Source of the DNA: Leisingera sp. ANG-M7 | GTDB taxonomy: Bacteria; Pseudomonadota; Alphaproteobacteria; Rhodobacterales; Rhodobacteraceae | Assembly (NCBI RefSeq): GCF_000813965.1 | Contig: NZ_JWLI01000006.1 | Span: 62,001-126,000 of the forward strand | Direction: 5' to 3' | DNA: 64,000 bases | Shown: one piece after another, positions 60,218 to 64,000 of the stretch | Layout of the letters: each line of letters opens with the position of its first letter | Position numbering within the stretch: the stretch's first letter is position 1 | Notes under the pieces: model-generated | Seen by the model: only the letters and a program-made list of their open reading frames with translations | What the model was told of the DNA's origin: nothing | Databases searched by the model: none | Translations under genes and position numbers: made by a program

Positions 60218-60554
60218 CGAATACGGCCATTTTCACGGGCCAATATGTTACTCGGGCGCTTCGGAAGAATTTTCGGGATGAACGGCTCCCAAACTCGAAT
60301 TTCCAAAGGCAGCTTCATGTGCCTTGCAACCGTTCGTGCCCTGAGCAGCAAACTTCTGGATTCCGTCTTGTTTACCAAATGTGTTGAACGGCCCAAGGGC
60401 GCCGCTCTTGGATTGCGCGGCGGATGGCCGGTAACTGCCCGAAGTGTATAAGCAGACCAGATGCAGTGAGGCGTAGTTGGGTAGTAGCCTCTTGATTTTC
60501 CTTAACCATTGGTATCTCAAGGATTGCAAAGCTCTTGATTTAATCAAGGCATGG
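60218..60554 (+). promoter_or_regulatory. Upstream region of the RADAR operon with operator-like repeats
   Basis: No gene is supported in these 337 bases. Just before rdrA lies a perfect 15-bp palindrome CTTGATT-T-AATCAAG (60534-60548), overlapping the AAGG ribosome-binding site. A direct copy of its left side, CTCTTGATTT, is at 60489-60498 and again at 60532-60541, 43 bp apart (about four helical turns). This is the arrangement expected of an operator for a repressor that keeps the operon low, but no such regulator is identified. Confidence 0.45.
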
Positions 60555-63335
60555 ATGACCAAAGGGGATGATGTGCGTATTATTGATCTTAATCGCAGCG
60601 GGGCAGAGCGTTTCGAGGATGCCAACAAGGTGCTTCAGAACGAGGCCTTTGACCATTTACGTAAAATAATAACCGGGCAGCTCGATCGTTTGGAGGACAG
60701 CAGCTTCACAACCCAGTCGGGAACAGAGCTGAATTACCCCCGTCCCCACGAAGGGATTTTGATCGAAGGCGGGCGCGGAAGCGGGAAAACGACTTTTCTC
60801 TTGAACGCTTTGCATGACCTCAACAGCGCCAAGGATGGATGGGCTGCAGACCTACATAAACGGCTCCATGTGTTGCCGGTAATCGATCCAACTCTGATCG
60901 AAACCAAGGAACACATCATAATCGTCATCATTTCGCTTATCGACGCAGCGTTGGACAAGTTGACCCTGGATGCGGATCAGCAGAGTGTGGACCAAGCACG
61001 GTCTGAAATGGCAGAGGGACTGGGGCTGCTTGATGGGATCGGAAAATCTTCCCCCTATGGCGATGAATGGGAAGACCCCGCATGGATCATGAGCCGTGGG
61101 TTGCGCAAGGCGGCCAAGGGGCGAACATTCGAGATCAAGCTGCGAAAATATATCGACGAAGCTCTGAAAATTTTGAATAAGAAGGCCTTCGTTCTGGCAT
61201 TCGACGATGTCGACACGAACTTTCAACACGGTCACTCCATTCTGGAAACAATTCGAAAGTACCTCGCCTCTCCGCAGCTCATTCTCATGATTTCGGGCGA
61301 TCTCGAGCTTTATGGCCGCTTGGTTCGACGCAACATCTACGAGACGTTTGGCGAAGGGGTGATGAAGCATGATCCCAAGGTGATCGGCGAAGACAAGACC
61401 GGGCTCTCCGACGCCGTTCGCGAGTTGGAAGAACAATATCTGCTAAAGATCGTGCCGCCGCAGAACCGCATCGCGATGCTTCCACTTAGCGGGATCTTGC
61501 AGGCAGTCGACACCTCAGAAATGCTTGTCGACCCAATTGGGAACGAAGACCTGCAAGAACTCGTACCTTGGGCCAGCAAGAAAATTCGCCAGCAACTTCT
61601 TGAAGCCGATTCCATGGACGGCAGAGCCCAGCCGCCTCATCCGTTCTTCAACGTGATGTCGCGCGAGCACTTGCGCCTGCTCATCGGGTATCTCCGCGCG
61701 TTGGGAGACCCCGACCAAGGCGCCAGCCGCCGCGGCGTCTTTACGGTCTTCGAAACCCGGCTGCGCGCCGCAGGTTTGCAATCCGAACTGTTTTCCCATG
61801 CCACATTGGACGACTCTCTCCAAAGGGCCTTTCGGTGGCTGGTTGCTCAGGACAAGCCCACGTCGCTAATCCGGTTCGGCGTTCCGAGCGATACGGAAAA
61901 GGCGATCATACTGCACTGTTTCGCCCTGTCCATCGCCCCCAAATTGCACAAATCGCCTTCGGGATGTCTGCGCGCGCTGTTTGCACTCAACCTGCCCATT
62001 TCCATGATGCAGCGCGAGCGCTACGCGATGCCGGATGTGCGCAAGTCCATCTTCGACTTCATTTGGGAAGACGCGAGCCCAGATCTTTTGGAGGTGGCTG
62101 GACGCATCGGCTCCATCAGCCGGTCTGGAAAGGATGAGGAGGGCGCGAACATTGGCAACTTGCGGGCAAGCTCTTTCGGGTCTGTTGGCACGATGCGGGA
62201 CGTGCGTGGAAATCGCCTTTCCCGATTGTTCGATTTCACATCTGAGGAGATCCAAAGAGGAGCCAAAAAGATAAAGGACGTTGAAGAGGTTGTAAAAAAC
62301 CAGACCTCCGACTTCTCGAATTCGAAATGGGTTCAGAGTTTGGCAAGTCAAGAAGACAGAGCCGAGTTAAGTGCTGAAAAGGGAATCCTCTGGTTCCCGC
62401 TCGAAGACCTCGAAGCGCGCAGCGGTCAATTCAAGAACGTGCTTGGCTTGGCCACATTTGACCGTTTCAGCAGTCGAGGAGAGCAGTTCCGCTCGATTTC
62501 TGCGCTCTCACTATTCGCGGCAATCGGCGAGCTTCTGGCGCGAGATGACGTCAGCGATCTTGGCGCAATGGCACCGACCTCGACTATGCCTGCCTTTATG
62601 CCAGACGCGAAAGTGGCCCGCGAAGGGGCGATCGATGTCTCATCCACTTCTGCAAATGAGGAAGACGACAATAACGACGAGATCGAGACAGAAGACGAAA
62701 GCTCCGGATATGCCGCGTTCCTGGAAAGCTTGCAGGCTTGGCATGAATTTGCGCGGGCGAACTCGGAACATGCAGCTTTGTCGCCGGCGATGCTGGCGCG
62801 CGTTTCCGAACGAATTCACGACCAACTGATCGCGTTGGATGAAGCCGTGAAGGTGGACTGGAAGACGGGCCACATTCTTCATCGCCAGATCACAAACATT
62901 TTGCATGCTTTGCTCGCAGTCTCGTCTGGTTGGTCCGGGCGTTTCGACTCGCCGAAAACCTCTGATCGCCCCCTTGTCGAGGGCCTACAACGTGCCGCCG
63001 CAGATGATGCGCGCAGGTTCCATTCGCTGGCCGCAATTGTGATTTCCTGCCCGCTTGTCTGGGCGTTCCTCAATCCAGAAGAAACCTACAAGCAAAGTGG
63101 GACCAACCTTCAGGTTCTGCGCGTTGAGGTCGAGAAAGCCCTGACGACTTGGCAGGAGGCGCGCGGGTCCAAAGAGGCGACATTCGATCCGGAGTGGTTA
63201 AAAGCTCCGGAAATAGAAATCGCAATCGGGCGCAGCAACAAAAGCAAGTCTCAACGAACGTTAAGGCAAAATGGCTTTTTCGATGTTCTGAACGTAGTGC
63301 CTTGCTATTCACCGAAATCCGGCACCTCAAAATGA
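60555..63335 (+). CDS. rdrA: RADAR anti-phage system ATPase RdrA
   Basis: The protein of 926 residues is a large P-loop ATPase. Walker A is GGRGSGKT at 72-79, Walker B is FVLAFDDVD at 212-220, with a following NFQHGHSIL sensor-like segment, as in KAP/STAND-type NTPases. In RADAR, RdrA forms rings that bind ATP and work with the RdrB deaminase to arrest phage growth. Size, motifs, gene order and 4-bp overlap with the deaminase gene support the call. The ATG at 60555 has AAGG 5 nt upstream; a TTG at 60477 would add 26 residues. A central acidic stretch (about 695-725: NEEDDNNDEIETEDE) is probably disordered. Confidence 0.85.
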   Translation: MTKGDDVRIIDLNRSGAERFEDANKVLQNEAFDHLRKIITGQLDRLEDSSFTTQSGTELNYPRPHEGILIEGGRGSGKTTFLLNALHDLNSAKDGWAADLHKRLHVLPVIDPTLIETKEHIIIVIISLIDAALDKLTLDADQQSVDQARSEMAEGLGLLDGIGKSSPYGDEWEDPAWIMSRGLRKAAKGRTFEIKLRKYIDEALKILNKKAFVLAFDDVDTNFQHGHSILETIRKYLASPQLILMISGDLELYGRLVRRNIYETFGEGVMKHDPKVIGEDKTGLSDAVRELEEQYLLKIVPPQNRIAMLPLSGILQAVDTSEMLVDPIGNEDLQELVPWASKKIRQQLLEADSMDGRAQPPHPFFNVMSREHLRLLIGYLRALGDPDQGASRRGVFTVFETRLRAAGLQSELFSHATLDDSLQRAFRWLVAQDKPTSLIRFGVPSDTEKAIILHCFALSIAPKLHKSPSGCLRALFALNLPISMMQRERYAMPDVRKSIFDFIWEDASPDLLEVAGRIGSISRSGKDEEGANIGNLRASSFGSVGTMRDVRGNRLSRLFDFTSEEIQRGAKKIKDVEEVVKNQTSDFSNSKWVQSLASQEDRAELSAEKGILWFPLEDLEARSGQFKNVLGLATFDRFSSRGEQFRSISALSLFAAIGELLARDDVSDLGAMAPTSTMPAFMPDAKVAREGAIDVSSTSANEEDDNNDEIETEDESSGYAAFLESLQAWHEFARANSEHAALSPAMLARVSERIHDQLIALDEAVKVDWKTGHILHRQITNILHALLAVSSGWSGRFDSPKTSDRPLVEGLQRAAADDARRFHSLAAIVISCPLVWAFLNPEETYKQSGTNLQVLRVEVEKALTTWQEARGSKEATFDPEWLKAPEIEIAIGRSNKSKSQRTLRQNGFFDVLNVVPCYSPKSGTSK

Positions 63336-64000
63336 TCGACGACGAGCCCGAGCAAAAAGCCCGGCTTCGCGGGTTGATTGATATTGCCAAGGCAACGCTC
63401 TCGAACGTGCATCTTGCCCAATTTCTCGAGCACGAGGCGCCGGAACGCCGGACCGCGGACCAGCTTCAATCACTATGGGGACAGCATAAAAAGCGCGATG
63501 CGCTGAAGGCGGCTCATGCAAGCGGGCGCTTTCTTCACTACCGTAAGTTGAAGCCAAAGCTGACGGACGAAGCCATCGAGAACCGCATTGCCTTGACCGC
63601 GGCGGAATTGGATCGTGAGACGCGCACAAGCCGTCGCAATATTCTTGATGACCCGTCCAAATGCCTGGTCCCGGTCCTCACCCGTCTGGGCGAAACGTTC
63701 CTTTGCGAAGGGCGCGACGGGTCTTTGCGTGTGCATACGCGGCTATTGGCCGAATGGCAGGACTTGATCCTTGTTGTTCCTCCAATGTTGATCACGGCGG
63801 CTTGGATGGCGGCGCGCCGACCAACATCATGCGAAGACCGCCAATCTCTCTCGGCAGTGAAGAGCTTTCAGAAGCGGGTACAGGGATGGCTGTGCGACAG
63901 CACTCTACCCGTGGATGACGACCCTTTCTTGGATCAGCTCTGCCGGTCGGAAGGGCTTGACGAGACGCACATGCACCTGAATGGCACCACTGAAGCGGAC
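63332..64000 (+). CDS. rdrB: RADAR adenosine deaminase RdrB (5' part)
   Basis: The first 223 residues are present; the frame is open at the window edge. The ATG at 63332 overlaps the rdrA stop by 4 bp (ATGA), typical coupling. The N-terminal 200 residues are a charged helical region; then the sequence reaches ETHMHLNGTTEAD, with His213 and His215 in the HxHLNG pattern that forms the first zinc ligands of adenosine deaminase-type enzymes, as in RdrB. RdrB converts adenosine nucleotides to inosine forms and assembles with RdrA. The later zinc ligands and catalytic glutamate lie outside the window. Confidence 0.85.
   Translation, partial: MIDDEPEQKARLRGLIDIAKATLSNVHLAQFLEHEAPERRTADQLQSLWGQHKKRDALKAAHASGRFLHYRKLKPKLTDEAIENRIALTAAELDRETRTSRRNILDDPSKCLVPVLTRLGETFLCEGRDGSLRVHTRLLAEWQDLILVVPPMLITAAWMAARRPTSCEDRQSLSAVKSFQKRVQGWLCDSTLPVDDDPFLDQLCRSEGLDETHMHLNGTTEAD

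Larger units (their letters stand above)
53764..64000. mobile_element. Genomic island inserted in dusA (left end and internal part)
   Basis: The island is defined by the broken dusA at its left end. It contains small unrecognised genes, a broken DCC-family gene, a CoA-transferase/acyl-CoA dehydrogenase/LysR cassette, a NYN-domain gene, a small membrane protein gene and the RADAR operon. Codon use in 53.8-55.3 and 58.7-64 kb is less GC-biased than the flanking chromosome. The cassette at 55.3-58.7 kb looks chromosomal in style, so the island is probably composite. No integrase, relaxase or phage structural gene is visible; the right end lies outside. Confidence 0.65.

Noticed and set aside
60477-60554. 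TTG at 60477 as the rdrA start
   Set aside because: It adds 26 residues, including a hydrophobic stretch; the ATG at 60555 has a usable ribosome-binding site.
53692-64000. tRNA gene as the island's attachment site
   Set aside because: I found no tRNA-like sequence at the left boundary; the dusA fragment explains the site.

Overview
The window looks like chromosome from a marine alphaproteobacterium of the Rhodobacteraceae, Roseobacter group (Leisingera/Phaeobacter/Ruegeria-like). This is inferred from the high-GC coding style, the NDUFA12 / MlaD / DUF2155 / Aat / AccCB gene order, the ScfR-type regulator, the RutR-controlled pyrimidine genes and the many ABC and TRAP transporters. I saw no rRNA or tRNA gene and no CRISPR array.

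Region by region. 0-2 kb: the 5' end of a PhoX-like secreted phosphatase, an ArsR-type regulator with the two cysteines of persulfide sensors, and a GlxA-type AraC regulator. 2-9 kb: housekeeping genes clpP, clpX, a RidA-like gene, NDUFA12, mlaD, a DUF2155 gene, aat, accC and accB. 9-12.3 kb: a PAS-LuxR regulator, an acyl-CoA synthetase, and an operon of PepSY protein, b-type cytochrome and a membrane-anchored LuxR-type regulator. 12.5-19.3 kb: a complete Liv-type ABC importer operon divergent from a ScfR-type regulator. 19.4-24.2 kb: a CheY-like protein, a small membrane protein, a symporter-histidine kinase fusion and a FliM/FliN-like protein. 24.5-26.7 kb: a sulfide/persulfide operon (persulfide dioxygenase-like MBL protein, two YeeE/YedE halves, DUF442). 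27-28.5 kb: small conserved proteins.

28.7-39.2 kb is a reductive pyrimidine/hydantoin catabolism locus: preT-preA (dihydropyrimidine dehydrogenase), a RutR-type repressor, an M20 amidohydrolase (ureidopropionase type), dihydropyrimidinase, and a four-gene NMT1/THI5-type ABC importer. RutR-like palindromes lie in front of three transcription units, so the locus reads as one small regulon. 39.4-49.8 kb: a ferredoxin-like protein, a flavin reductase, a membrane-anchored DEDDh exonuclease, a DUF294/CBS signalling protein, an acetate-type symporter pair, and acs with an adjacent adenylate kinase. 50.3-53.4 kb: a three-gene TRAP transporter.

At 53.69 kb the first ~20 codons of dusA (tRNA-dihydrouridine synthase A) are present and then break off. 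The 5' end of dusA is a known integration site, so 53.76 kb to the right edge is best read as an integrated, composite genomic island. It holds two unrecognised small genes, a broken DCC-family (DUF393) gene, a CoA-transferase / acyl-CoA dehydrogenase / LysR cassette, a NYN-domain protein with a likely OST-HTH domain, a small membrane protein, and at the right edge a two-gene operon that I identify as the RADAR anti-phage system. RdrA is a P-loop ATPase of about 926 residues. RdrB overlaps it by 4 bp and runs off the window just after its adenosine-deaminase HxH motif. This island and its RADAR locus are the most interesting part of the window.
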